Of a stretch of 64,000 bases of DNA, positions 13,601 to 28,222 are shown in pieces. How positions within the stretch are numbered: the stretch's first letter is position 1; each line of letters begins with the position of its first letter. The translations under genes and the position numbers were made by a program. Below the pieces are notes generated by a model that saw nothing but the letters and a program-made list of their open reading frames with translations, searched no databases and was not told the DNA's origin. The DNA is from Parus major (Eukaryota; Chordata; Aves; Passeriformes; Paridae), in the NCBI RefSeq assembly GCF_001522545.3, contig NC_031770.1:15354751-15418750 (forward strand). The letters run 5' to 3'.

Positions 13601-16600
13601 ATGCCAGTCTTTCACCAAGTCATAATCATTGCTACTTAAAAATGGAACCCCAAAATACTTGTATTTACTGTGAATCCATCTAGTCTGACCCAACTTTTGC
13701 ATATGTTTAAAGCTCTACAATCTGAGTTCATTTGCAAGGGAAAAAAATCAATACTCTCAGAGTTCTTATTGTACTGCTAAGATAAGACTTACTTCTTTTG
13801 TGGAAATACACACAAAAATGTGTTCCTCTTGTGCAATTAGTGTTTAGTAAAGCAATTCAGTGCATCTGAAGAATTGTAAACTCTTTAGGACCTTGGCAGT
13901 GTTTCTTGGAATATTTGATTCCATAGAAGCTTGTGTGATCAGATCACCAAACTATGTGAGTGCTTCTCACAGTGAATTAAGGCTACTCCTCTCTCTACCC
14001 TCATCCAGGCTCAGGCAGACGGGGGTGAGTATTTTAAAAAATGTGATCCTGCTAGTGAAGCAAAATTATTTAAATTCCCAATCATTAATTTACTGGAAAA
14101 TAAAGCTTAAATACTATAAGTAAAAGCGCCTGCAGAAGTTAATTAGATTTTGATCTCTACATTGGCAGAGATATCTTTGATTTACATAAACTTATACTAC
14201 TTCTATAACTAACTGTTCCCTTTTTTACAACATATGCAACCAAATGAAGAACCTTGAAAGAAGAATGTCTCTTTAGTTAGAAATCCCTGGTCTGCTCTTA
14301 GGCAGTACAGTCCTCCTGAATATTGAAAATGTCATGGTTCAGCATCCTCATCCTTTATGAAAAAAATTATCTTGTAAAGAAATGAAGTAACTTCTTATCT
14401 AAGCCCATTCTACATCATTAACAATTTCTTCTAGATGGACAAATTGTTACATCTGAGCAACAGGTTCAGGTTCTCAAACAGGATACTCAAAAAGAGGTCT
14501 CAAGAGCAAGCTGGAAACTGAAACCCAAAATAAGTTTAAAGTAAGTTGATAAAAAATATAAAACTACCCACACACACCTTCCTATCCCAGTATAACTAGA
14601 AAAATATCCCCTGCATTAACCTATAGCTGTTATCTGGTAGGATCTTGCAAATGCTGAGAAAATGGCATTTTCCTCAGCTGTGGCAATGCTGTCTTAGTTC
14701 CCCTCTCTAAAATGGAGTTTTCCATCCAGGAATAAAGAGCTGTGTTGCAGCTCACTTTCATTTATGCATTTCCATATGTAAATTCTTAGCTTGTTTTGGG
14801 GTATCAATACATGTAAATATTGATAGATGCTCTCTAACTGTTTGTTCAACCAGATAGGAGCCCTGAGCAACAGCTTCTCAATGTCATTTTTGTGTTCCTG
14901 TGTCTGAACATACAAATAAATGTAAGGAGTAGTTGTTGGGAGGCCAAGTTCTTAAAAATCATGTACATGCTCAGAAAGTCCTTCGTTAAATTAGGAAAAT
15001 GAAATTTCTGAGCTTGGTCACTGTTCATTCTTTTGGATTTTGAAGAATTTGACTGGAGACTGGCTGTTTGTGGTATATTATTACTTTTGTCCAGTTTGTC
15101 TAAATGAAGACTGAAGTTATGTGGTTAGCTTGCAGTTGTCTTTATGGATCAAAATTACCGTATCAAGATACGGGGAAACCTTTTTGCAAACCAACTATTG
15201 TTGAATATTTTGGAATAGCATTCCATAAACATTTGTTTAAGTGATCTAATGATATCTTCCAGCTTTTAACTTTGAGGAGGACAAGTCCATGATAAAATGC
15301 CACCTCAATCAAACACAGTTTTTCCAAACCGGTGGCATTGATTGAAAGATCTTTTGTATGTTCAAATCAGCAGGATCAAAGTGAAAGAAAACTGAAGAGG
15401 GAGCTATTTTGCAGAAGCAATTAATTTTGCAAACAGATTCTTTTTCGTTACTGAGGTTTGTTATGATTCTGCACATTTAGTCATATGTGTAAAGAGAAAA
15501 ATGGCAATTTTATTGTCACTTTTTATCCTTCACGTATCTCAGTGTGTCTGATGATCTGGCTCTTGAACTGATCTCCAAAACAGCTTGAAAGGGCTAAATT
15601 TCATTACATTCTGAAATTCAGTTTAGAAATCCAAGCTGTGTGGGTCTGCAGGGATAAACATGTTCTTGTAAAAAAAACTTTTATTCCTAACAGAAAACTC
15701 TTCCAGGGCATCTTGTACCTTTTTTCTTTCACCTCCTTTTCTCAGAGGAAAAACTTGAAAAAACATTGCCTGCACAGTAATTTGCATTTGGAGGGTCCTA
15801 ATGTCACAAAGATGAGGCATTCCTGAGGTTAAGTGTCTCTCTGGCTTTTCCTACTGTAATTGCAAATTTTACCTAGGAGTTCTAAAACATTAACCCCCTG
15901 TAGATCAAGCCTCCATGAAAATAAGCTGTATGTATATTTGCTGCTTCACAGGGAGAGAAAGTGCAGTTTTCTTTTGTGAAATTAGATTATAGGATGAGCC
16001 TTCTGAATGGAGTGGGTTGGGGAATGAGGGAGAATAATTCCAGTGACCCAACTTAAGGTACTTATGTAAATACCCAAAATGAAATGAAGGAAATCCTTCT
16101 TTGATGGATTGGTACTAGGCTTGGCAAATTCAAAATTGCGTAAGGTAGTTTTGATCCAGGATTTTAAAAAGTCTCTACTACTTTGCTGGTAGGAAGCAGT
16201 AGGCAGCTAATTTCTTTTCAATTTAATCTTTTCACAAAGATTTTTTTAAAAATAAAAACAACCAAACCCTTACTCCAAAAGCACAGTAATATATTGTATT
16301 GCACATACAAAAGAGGTGAAAGCTGAGTTAGAAGACAATTCTTAAAAGTACTTTAATATCTATTTAAACTAAAACACTTGAAGAAATGTGCTCCTTTACA
16401 TAAGCAGGTCTGGTTGTGGAAGCTGCTTGTGGTTTAATGTTTCATCACAATAATGGCAGCTTACATGTGCTTGCCAAGAGACCATTACTGTTTCTTCTGC
16501 TGCTCAGGCTCTTCCAGTGAAATATCTTTAAGGTGAGAAAATGCATATTTAACAGAACCTGTCATCACTGCCTGTGCAGTGAGAGAGGTTTGTGTGAACT

Positions 16601-17244
16601 TCTTACCTCATTCTACCAAGCGTAATTGCTGATGCTTCCGTGTAGCAAAGTTTAATTAAAAAAAAGGAAGAAAAAAGGATAAAATAATAATAAATAATAG
16701 AATTAGATGTGATTTACAAGGAGAGGTTTTAAAAGTGGCTTATGTAAATAATAACAATTATTTGATTGTAAATATTGTATTCTACAAAGTGTTTTCCTTT
16801 CTGTAAGGAAAAATTGGAAATTGTTCATTTGATGTTGTTATATAATAAAACCTTGATACTTTAAGTTTTTTATTTTTATCCCTTAATGATGTTCCTTTCA
16901 AAGAGCCAACTGTATCTTTACCTCAGCATCCTTTGCCTGATGGAATCAAATGAAAGAGCAGCACATGCTAGGACTAATGAGGACTTACCCATGTGCTGTT
17001 GGCCAGTCAGCTGCTTCCAAACAGAGTTCATATGGCTGTGTTGTTTCTCTGGGTTTGTATTACATTGCTTATGTATTTCTCTTTGAAAAGGCTGTTAAAT
17101 TGTCTTACCATTAAACTAGTGATGGTGGGGGAGAAATCTAAAAATGCTGGGTTTGATGACTATTGCTAGCTTATCTTCTATAGAAGAAATTCTCAAAAGG
17201 TGTCACTTTTTTGTCTGTTCTCATTTCTTTGTAGCAAAAACCCC

Positions 17245-17263
17245 CAAACAAACAAACAAACTT
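17245..17263 (+). repeat. Short (CAAA)n microsatellite
   Basis: About four CAAA units follow a short C-run. It is short and ordinary; no function is implied. Confidence 0.6.
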
Positions 17264-20200
17264 TGATTGCTTAGTAAGTATGCTTATAATATCATTATTT
17301 AAAACTGAATTTACTCTATGTGTTGCCCATAAAACATTTCTAAATATTGGTGAAGGGGATTGTATGAATTTCTTAATATTCAGATCTGGGGCAGAGGGAA
17401 AGTAGACTCAAAGAATAGTTTAATGAGCATTTGTCTTCAATTTATTTTCCTCAATACTCTGTTCTGAGGGTCTCATCAATGCATCAAAATTAATAATAGG
17501 ATTTAATTGACCAGCAGTCTTTGACATCACTTAGTCCAATGATTGATTCCTCTTACAGGCATTACTTTAATAATGCATCTGTTTGATCCCAAAAGAAGAA
17601 TAGTTGTGAAAACTTCTTTGCTGACTGTAATGGTTCAGTGAGATGTTCAGCTGTGGCTGAATTGGAAAGGAAACACATGCTGTTGTAGCTTGTATCTATG
17701 TTGGAAAAAAACTTTCAATATAATAAATTGTAGCTGTTGTTGAAAACTCTGTGCTCAGCAGGAATCCATGTTTCCTCAAGTTGTTTTCAAATTTTCTCCT
17801 TACTGCATTTTCAAAATTCTTAGCAGCTCTAACCCTCCTTCTGCGAGTTAGACAAGGATTCTTGGGAAATAAGGGCGGTGGAAAACGCAGGCTCATCTAT
17901 GCCTGAGTCAGTACATTAATCTTCTGGGTTGTAATTGGTTTCAAATTGTCTTTGTTAGAAGGCATGTTGTGTTGTCTTGCTTAACTGGAGTACAGGGCTT
18001 TACAATAGCTCTAGGCTTCCCCTTTGACACAGTGTGTTTCTTCATTCCCAACGCTGCGTTCTTTTGGCTCTTTCTGTCCTCTCTCCCCGGCTGTTCATCT
18101 GCAACAACAGCAGGGGCAGGTGAAAATGACTTGTGTGAGAAGTTTGGAATGTTAAGCAACTTCACATAAAATTAATATTTATGTGTTTTAGCCTTGAGAA
18201 ATTATGGCCTTTCTTCTACGTTATTTGTGTTAGTTCAAGTATATAACTGATACTGTAACTGCCAGAGATTTTTCTCACAGCATACTTTTAGATACCAGTA
18301 GAAGTTGCAAACTATATCTTCTGTTTAAACTATGAAAAATGCATTATTTATCTTTAAATAAAAGAATAAAATGCTTTGTGAATTTCTAAGGAGAGATTTT
18401 AAGGCCATCTGCATATTAAGATCTACCCTAAAGGAAGCCTGTACTCCTGTATATATTCAGATCAAAGTATATACAAGAGCTCATATTTAGTGCTAGGAGT
18501 GGAAGGACTCAGAAGCATCCACGTATGTTGTTGGATTTTTTAGTTTAACAATCACAGCTAACATTTTTGGAGATGTCACTGTGTCAGCCACTGCTCAAGG
18601 TGGGCCTGCTGAGGGCAGAAATCAGAACTATGAAGGGCAAGACCTTGCTTGTCACCAGGGTTCTTATTTCAGTGCCATTGTGGAGAATTAGGTGTAAAAC
18701 CCTGCTTAGTAGGAGTTCAGACATAGGAGTGAATTCTCTTCATTTGGTGCCTCCATTAGAACAGAAATTCCCATACTATTCATTCTGCCTATGAGCTTGG
18801 AAAGTGGCATCCCTGCATGTTGTCTTGGGTTTATGCCTCTGGGAAAGACAGCAATTTGACCCAGCTGCCAGTTAATTAATTCATAACACTTTAGTAAAGG
18901 GTTGTAACAATTTTCCTGTGCCTTGCTTGATGAAGATTATGTAACTACAGTTTCTGTAAATAGTTTCCATGTATTTACTTATGTTAGCATATATTAATGG
19001 CTTTCATAGAGTCCAAGTGATCCTGTGTAATTTCAGGTCTTTGATCTGTGTTACATCATTTGCTATCACTACTCTTGCTCTTGTTTATCAAACTGTTTTT
19101 GATGGCCTTGCTGGCAACAAAAATATTTTAGAGCTCAGCATCTCAGTGTAGGAGAATATAGTTGTCTTTTCCTTGCCCAGATGAAAAATGTTACTTAACT
19201 CTGGAACATAAGAATATTTTATACTAAATGCTCTTATTTTTAATGCCTGCCTTTCTGTGTTTAATTTTGTACCTATTCAGGATGTTTTTTAACTTGAGCA
19301 TGCCTTGCAGTCATACCTAAAGTGGAGTAATTTTCTTGAGGCTGTAGTGTTTGAATGCAAAGTGCCCCAGTGAGTAAAGGCACGCTGTCCTTTGATTTGT
19401 TATTTGAAACCACACTGAGAGTATCAGCATTGTGTTTACTTTCAGACAACACAGGGAGAGAAGCCTCAACCTGATCAGGAAGAGAGGGAAGTGGAATGTT
19501 GTAAGCAACTATTTCTGACAAGTCCATAATTTGTAATTTCCCCAATAAAAATATGACTTCCTCAATGTGCATTGCAGTGAACTCATTAAAAGCATTTCAA
19601 GAGCTGTGGTTACATTTGGGGGTCCTTCTACAAGTGCACCTAGAAAGATGTGCTTGCTTTCTCACATGCTTTCTTAGTTGGTTCCCCAGTTACTTAATGA
19701 GCATATTTTGTACCTTGAAGGTAAGTTCTTGCTTCTGTTTCTGTGATATTACTTTGCTAATCAGAAAGACTAAATTCTTTCCAGGAATTCTGTGTTTCTG
19801 CATAATCTTTTTCCTGAAAGGTCAGGGTTCTTGGTAAAAGGGGAAGCACCAGGGTGTGTTCCCACTTGGAAATAACTGAGACAGTATTAGATCTTGGAAG
19901 AAATTCTGGTAGCAAAAGAGAAAAGGGAGGGGGGGGAAAGGAAGAAAAATCCTTATAATGAATTGGTAGATCATTAAGTCTTTCTGGCCCTAAAGAAAAG
20001 TCTAGATATGGCTGATTAAATGCGTTTTATGGCTATCAAAATTGCTGTGAGATGATTCTTGATTTAGATATTTCTGGTAGCTTGTTGGATAAGATTTATC
20101 TAATGCAAAGATTTCCTCTTTGATTCCTTTTTTATTGTTATTTATTTTAAGGAGGAGAGCGTATACCAATAAATAACCTTCACTAGACTATTTCTGCCTT

Positions 20201-23200
20201 GTCACCTATTTCCTTTATCTTCCACATGATAACTTTGGTGTAGGTCAGGGTATTATTTATCTTTTGGGCTCTCATTCTCTAGGTATGAGCAGTGTAGTTT
20301 TCAGAATGATCCAAACGATTTTTTTTTTCTTTAGTGGCCTTTTAAAAGTTATTCTTGTTTTTTTTCCCCTATCGCTTTTCAGCTTTTAAGGCACTTCTGT
20401 AGCAACATCAGTGGTACTGAGTCAGAGACTGGAGGGGGCGTCTCTTGGTCTGTAACAATGCCCCTGCTGTTGTTGGGAAGCTCTTTATCTGTAGCTCTTG
20501 CATGCTTTCTTTCCCCCCTTTTTTCCTAATAGCTCTTGTTAAGCCAGAGCATTGCTCACATGTAAAATCTAGTAGTCCCTGAGTAGCTGTAGTAAGTTAT
20601 TTCCCTGACTAGGTCACTTGCTGTTCCGTAATTATTTCATGGATACTTTGTTCTTGAATTGACTAGCATCTGTGTGTCTGCCACAGCATGTCTGTCTAAA
20701 GCATCTGCAACTGCCAAACGTGTTTGCAGCTGTCTTGAATCTCATTCTTACTGTACATTGACTTGGTCTTTGTGATGGGAAATGCAGCACCTATTAAACC
20801 ACTTCTAATTATTTTTATAAGCTCCTTTCAGTTCTGGCAAACTTTATTAGAAACTGAGTTTCTGTTTCAAATGAGCTACTATTTCACATAATAAAAGGCT
20901 AAAAAGCTAAGAATCGTGGTCTTAGATGTTGCTTTTTTCCCTGTTTGTCTTCTGGCAGCTTGGTAAAGTATTGCATAAGCACTGGCAGATAAACTTGCCT
21001 GATTGTCTCAGCCTTGAATTACTTTATTTAGCTTCTTATGCTGGTAATTTGTTTTAGGCTAAAATGACCTTGATGAATGTTGATGCAAAACATTTTGTTA
21101 ATCATTTGTCAATAGCCCTGGATCCTTTGCATCTAAATGCAAAAAAAATTTGCAAGTAAGAATCAAATGGTCACTCATATCTTTGTAGGTGTTTGAGGGA
21201 CCAAAGCCAGTCAGCTTTAACAAGAAACATGAGTTGCTTTATTGTATACTGTACTGAAGAGACATTTTCTGGCTTTGAGAGCATTTAAGTCTGAAGCAAA
21301 ATGTTTGATAGAATCAGATTCAGTAGCCCTGGAAGCAGAGGCAACATGTCTGCATCAGACTGCTGCCGTGAGAATCCCTGCTGAACCACGGAGCTTTATC
21401 AGTGCAAGTACGGATGGACCAACTTAGTTGTGCATCTTCCCAGGCACAGCCTGCATCCATGCACAGCACAATGCTGATGGCTTACACCCTGAAATGCTCT
21501 GCTAGGAATGGTTTTGAAGACCTCAATCCACCTGAAGCCCTGGGCACATGCTTTTTGGAGTCCTATCAGAAGAGAAAAGCTTCCCGTCGTAGCTGATGGA
21601 AAGAGGAGATTAGAGAGCTGAAGATGGAGTTAAAGCTACCCTTCTTAGCAGTGGTTTGTAATATAATCTTAGAAATAGCCAGATATACTGTTCACTGATT
21701 CTACTGGTGAGCTGTGCAAACAAGATGTGAAGGCTGTTGTCAGGAAGACTGAAAAGCACAGCAGATCTTCATCTCTGACTGTAAGGTCCTGAAGCGGAGA
21801 TATTGCTAGTTAATAATGGGATGGTAGTTTGGCAACATATCGTTTTGACTATGCTTTGGATATTAATCTACACCAAAACATAATAGACTGAAAACAGGAT
21901 TTCATGTCCAGAAATGGAGCAGATACAAATAAACTCTTTTCTGCTGCTTCTAGTGAAAATGAAACATTTATAAATTTTCTGCAGAACCACTGCATTTTTC
22001 TTCTTTTGCTTCAGAGCCTGCCAGGTAACCCATCTATTGTTTGTTCTATGCTTACCTTGGAAAGCAGCCAGCCTGTAAGCACAGCTCACTAGAAAACTAC
22101 AATTTATTTGACTTTTAAAGTTGTTATAAACTTGGGATACTTGCTGATGTGTAAGTATGCTTCAAAGTGCTGTGTACTCCTGACACAAAGGCAGCCCTGC
22201 AAAATTTCAAGTTCTCAAATGGAATTTTCCAATTAAATGGCTAGAACATTTTAAATGTTATTTGCAAATGTTTTTTTCTTTGGTATTTGTCTTGGAAATA
22301 CATTTTTAAAAGCCTGAGGCAGTTACAGAGACTCAGAGGCTTGGCAGAGTTATTGATAGTAGCAATTTATCTTTATTATTATTAAAAAAAATAATGACAT
22401 AAATTTGTCTGTAGGTGCTCTCCATCTCTCATTTAAGTACTGTTGAGCCAGAATCGCTTACATGGTGGGCAAATGAAGATAAGTGTCTAGTCTTTCTCTT
22501 CAGTCATTTAATAATTCTGAGAGTAGATAACATCCATATTCTGATCTTGCAGCTGATTTTAGGTGGAAACTCACTGGCTTCAGTACGTTTGCTGTTTGGA
22601 TTTTTAGCATGGGGCCTGCTGAACTTTTGCAGCATATAATATGCTACTGAGAAAAGGAATAAAGTAGTTTAGCAATTGTTGTTGCTCTAGAGGTGCTGCC
22701 TGTCAGAGTATAAAAGATGCTAAAAAAAGAACAAAGCTGCATTGGATAAGAAAAACAAACCACACTGCAGTATTATCCATCCAGAATCAAATTCATTTGC
22801 ATCATACATTATAGCTGGAAAAGGAGGAGTTATTTGGGTTAATATAGTCTGTTTTAGAATTGAGAGAGGTTTTTGTAGAGGATGGTCACTGGGTTCTTAA
22901 ACTTTTTCCAAGTTGTGTACCTTGCTTAAGGCCCCTGAAAGTCTGCTTTTACATCCCCCCTCTTTATTTTCATAATTGTGCATAATTGCATAATTGAGTT
23001 AGCATAAGCTGTCATGCTGTTACTGTCCTTGGAATAGTCACTGGTTTTCCTAAGTTACATGACTTTTGTTCATATCCCTTTCCTGTATTTCTTCTTAGTT
23101 GTTAACCTGATGAGATAATTCTATCTTGATGAGGGCAAAAAAACCCATTTGAAGTTTCATGTATGGCTCCTTCTCTGAGAGTGATTTTTAGTTCAGTGCC

Positions 23201-26200
23201 AGTGGCAGAGATTTAAAGATATTCCTCCAAAAATTACTACTTTTCTATTTGAGTAACTGTTCTTCAGCATGAAGTCCTTTATTTCTGTTTCCCTACTGAG
23301 GATTTTATTGTGAAATAGATACTTCTGAAATTATAAATGTCACTGCTTCCCACCAAGAACAGCTCTGAACTAAAGTGTTGGGGTGCTCTTATACAGGGAA
23401 AAAGAAATTGATTTATTGGTTTGTTTGTAACATCTCCAATTACAAAGTGGAATATTTTATCTGTTTTTCATAATTTTCACTTGGATTTGTTTTCCGTCAG
23501 TGTTGGTCAGCTTTTTGGTCTGCTGTAGATTTTAAAAACCAAAGGACTCAGATTTGCCAGCTGTTGAGCACCAGTAACTTTTTTTAAAAATAGATGGGTC
23601 TCGAGCTGACCTGCAGGTTTTATATAAAGTACTTAATAAACCCCTAAAACTGACACTGCTCAATGTTTATTGCAAGGTTATGCTGGCTTTTTTTGTTTGT
23701 TTCTTTTATTTTAAGATGGGACGGGAGAAATACAGCAGCTGTTTTTCATCTGCCAAACCTATTCTTGATGACTTGTCAGCCAGGGCACTCTGTTTATATT
23801 GGTTGTTGTTTAATACAGGCTTGTGGGGCCCCAGCAGCTTGATGGATAATGCAGAGCACAACTCTATGCATGGAAAGCCATGAAGAAGTAATTCAAAATT
23901 ATTTGTGTCTGTGCAATATGCATAACAAAAAAAATGAGGTAGCTTTTGGGAGTAAAAGCTCTTGTGCAGTTCTTCCTACAGCAAATTTGTCAATTCATCT
24001 AGGTTTTCTCATTATAGTAAGGAATAAAAAAACCCCTACTTTTCCATAAATCATTGTTTTGTTTTGTTATTTTCAGGAAGCAGCTGTAGCTATTGCATGA
24101 TACCCTCTTACAAATTATTTCAAATACCTTAGCTCATGTTTTCATTAAAGCTTTATAGGTCTAATGGTTGTCTGGAGCAACAGTGGAAGGAGAACAGGTA
24201 AACGAGGGTGAAAAAGCATCAGCCTGGTTTGATGTCTGTACCCTGACTGAATTACCTGCTTACAGTGTCTAAAGGCTGTACTGCAAAGAATCTCAGACAG
24301 CATTTTTGCATTTGGGGAGACACAATTACTTGGATGAGCAAATTCAATATTCTATTAAATTTTTTATTGAATTATAATAGTCAGATTAAGTCTTGGCAAA
24401 TAAAAGAGATAATAAATTGTAAGGTGCAGTAATAATCATATTTTATTTGTAATATTTGCAGAAATTGCCCATTAAATTTTGTACTTTTTATTTTGTCCAT
24501 CTGTAAGCTAATATCTGCTATAGTGTCAGGGGTGTGGCTTGTGTTGATAATTACCTTTTATAGCCCTATCCTATATTGTTTCATGATGCATGTATCTCTT
24601 AAGTTTTTTAAATGCAAGAATTGTATAAAAAGGAAGTCGTTTTAGCGGTCAAATGCCTGTTTCTTCACGTATTTTTTCAGTGATAGTGATCTGTGCCATA
24701 TTTGTATGTTCCTCAAAATACTGAAGTGCCCAAGAGAAGGATCAGAAGGGTTCTGTGGAGACTGATGGAGCTTCCTGCCTGTGTTGTGTGGACTTCTGAT
24801 TAGAGTGTCTGTCTTTGCAATTAATAATTCAGCTTCCTCCTGCCATTGCTTCCCCTAGAACCTCTTCTATTTCTGCAGTTCTTTTAACTGAGGCACAGTT
24901 ATGAGTGAGAAGTTATGTGATCAAAGAGATGGGGTGAGTTGTAGATCTGGAAATACAACTGAGTCAGTCTACACAAACTTGCTGCAAGCAAGTTTCTTTT
25001 TAAATACGGTCCTACATAGAAACTAGTTTCTTGCTCTGGGTGCAAGAATTGATAAAAATTTCCTTTGAAATGCTGTTATGGAAGAAAACCATGAAATGCT
25101 CAAATAGAAAAGTGTGGTGATTTTGTTGGACTTGAAACGTTCTGCTAGGATGTGTTATTTCCAGTGAAACTTTGCTTGGCTGATGTTTTGTCAATTGGGC
25201 ACCTGCTCAGAGCTCTCATTTGCATCACTAAAGCTGGGAAGGGCTGTCACTCTGCCTGCTCTCTGGTTTAGATGATTTTGTTTAGTAACCTAAAAAAATA
25301 AACAAGTAAAAGTTTGGGTCATTCTTTGCTGGTTTGTTTAATGGACACCTAGCTACTTGGCAAACTGTTCCCCTCTTGTCTACATCCTGGAATTTCAATT
25401 CACAGCACCCAGATCAAAGGTTTTAAAATTGTTGTGAAAATGGTATCTTATTTGGAAATGGTGTTTCAGAATGCAACATTGAACATGGGAGGTGGAATTT
25501 CCAGCTCACTTGTTTCACTTGCCCTGCTTGGAGGAAATGCAGAAGTTAAGTCAGTTTGTAGTTAAGTGCTGGCTTTCTTTGCAGAACCATTAGAGAAGAG
25601 GCATCACTGCCTGTTTGTGTGAGTTTCTGCTTGATTTCAATTGAAGATGTTTATATTTCTACTGGAAATTGACTGGAAGAAGCATTACATCCAGTGCCTA
25701 GTATTGCCCATTCAGGTTTGAAGGCTAATGAGCAGCTTTGTTGAATGGAAACATGCTGACCAGTAATCATACACTGTTGTTTTATTGGCACTGAAGAGGG
25801 TTTCTTTATTTTTTTCAATGGTGTAATAAAACCTGATTTGCTCACTTCATAGTACTAAGTGCTTGAAAATTTCTCTCATTATCAAGCAGCTGGCTCTGTT
25901 TGTCAGGTAGTGTTGCTCAATGCGATGCTGAGGCTAAAATCTAGTTTTACATTGAGCCTGGAAGATGAACTAACTTGTTTGTACAAGCACTTTGAATTAA
26001 CTGGGAGCTGTTAAGGAAACATGAAGCGTGTGGTGAGGCTTGACTATGCTGAGACTTCTAGACCTTAAAGTTTAGAACTTTTTTGTTTTTTATCAGATAA
26101 ACTTATTTTGCATCCTTTGCCCACTTAGAACCACAGAGGCAGTTGTGAAGAAAAGTTTTGTTGTAGAGAACAGTATGTTTAAAACCTTTTGAAATCATCA

Positions 26201-26315
26201 TAACAAGCAGCTCTGGTTTGTCTGTCATTTCAACTGAACCTCCAATAAAAGCATTTAGATGTTAAACAAAACAAGCCAAAATCCAATCACAGGAAAGTAC
26301 CTTTGCTTTAAGTTA

Positions 26316-26340
26316 CTATGCAAATGTTTTGTTTGCATAG
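26316..26340. other. Perfect 9-bp inverted repeat with an octamer motif
   Basis: The arms ctatgcaaa (26316-26324) and tttgcatag (26332-26340) are perfectly complementary across a 7-base loop. The left arm with the next base contains the octamer ATGCAAAT, a known POU/Oct binding motif; the right arm carries TTTGCAT, seven of eight bases in the opposite sense. The sequence shows the symmetry. Any regulatory role is inference. Confidence 0.55.
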
Positions 26341-28222
26341 AATATTGAAATAATTTCAAGTAAATATTCTAATAAAAATGAAGTTTACAAAAACTGGGAA
26401 AGTATTTTCTCCCCTTGTATCCAAGAATTTTTCAAATTAACTGAAATAGAAAGCAAAATTGTATTTAAAGAATTATTGTTTCCAGTTACCTGGAGACAGA
26501 GCATGTTTTCCTTCTGCTATGGCAACAAGAAAATGTGAAATGCAGTACCCAATAACTTGGAGTTCTGCCATAAAATAGATGAAGAATTACAAGCCCAGTA
26601 TGAGGGTGCTGTCTTTATCACTGTTAGCAGCTTTCAGTCTGAATTGTAAAATAATTTCACTGTCTCCCCACAGCTCTGACCTACACAGCTAATGGAAAGT
26701 GGCTTTAAGATACATAAAGACCATCCTACACCTTAAATTTGGTGTTGGGGGAGGTTGCTGCATTAGAGAGTTGTCAGCAGCAGTGAGAGAATACTTCTGT
26801 ACTTTGAAAATCCTTATGTCCTATTCAGGCTTCCTGTTGAATCCTGTAATTCATTTCTTGGGTGTCTAATCTCTGGCATGAGTCAGCTCCAATTTTATTT
26901 TTTTTTTTTGAGATTTTTCACATTTGTTTTAGATCATTTTCCAAGTCCTCATTAGTTTCTCCTTCTTTGGCTGGTTTTTAATCATGTTTTGAGGTTGCAA
27001 GCATGTATTTTGAATTGATTTATAGCTGTTACTGGTTGAATGCAGGTGTTAGATTTGGGATGGCTGGCATATCTTAGAGACAGTTTGTTTCTAAGGTAGG
27101 TATTTAAGGGCTGAGGAGTTCCAAAAGATAAAAATAGTCAGTTCCCTCCTGTCTTTGGTGGTAGATACGTGGAATGGTAAACTGGGTTACAACAGCCTGG
27201 GTATGCAGAGCCTGGTCTGGCCCAGCTGTGTGCCAGCCCTACATCCTCAACCCTTACAAACTCGTGCACTGTACTCCCATTTGGATCTGTTGAAACTTTC
27301 TCCCTTTCTTTCTTTCATTGTGGTGGAGGAGACAAAGTCTGCTCTAGACAACTGCATGTGTAAAGATACATATATAATGTGTTATATAGAAGCAATAAGC
27401 AAAATGCCGTATTTATCACACTAAAAATATGGCATTAGGAGTGATAAATGGTATTGATTGAAAACACACATGGTATCTTTTGTGTCTAGAAATAAACACC
27501 ACAGTGTTTAACCCACTGGAATGCACTATAACTTATAATGCATACACTGGAATGTAAAAAAAATGTACTGCTTGGTGCCGGTTGAAAAAGAGGAAATTCA
27601 GAACTTCCTCAGATCTTTTCCATAGCTCAAATACTTTCATCTAAAATAAATTTTAAAAAGTATCTATGAGACAGTCTTTCACAGAAAATAAAAGGTTTTT
27701 TCCTTAAATCTTTGGTTGTGTGTAATAATTTAAGGGAAGGACCAGTGCAAACTGTGAAAGGGACAGCTCCTAAAAAAGTGACCCACATAGTCTGGAAGGG
27801 TGACAGAGCAAGGTCTCCTCTCATTATCTCTGGGGGTGACTGTGTGCAGCAGTCAGGTGTTTGGAACTGGAGCGTGTTCTCCATCCCTGTTGTCTGGCAG
27901 CCTTTTGGAGCCTGTCTGGCAAATGTCACTGCGTCTGACTGATGGCTCTGAGAGCCTCACAGAGGACCAGAGCAGCTGGCTGAAGCCTAACAGACTCCTG
28001 TTCTGTGTCTGATAGTGGGTTTTACCTGTCTTAAGGCTGTTTCCAGTTGTTTAGATACATTTGTTCCTCAAAAAATGCCTGTTTAGATCAAGCACATCGA
28101 ATTTTAATTCTGTCTGCTGCCTTTTGCAGTAGGTTTCAAATCTTGATGTCAAGAGAAGGCTTTTTCTTCTGGTCTTGCTGCAACTAATAATTCCCCCCCA
28201 AGCCCCTTTCTGTTGGTTCCTG

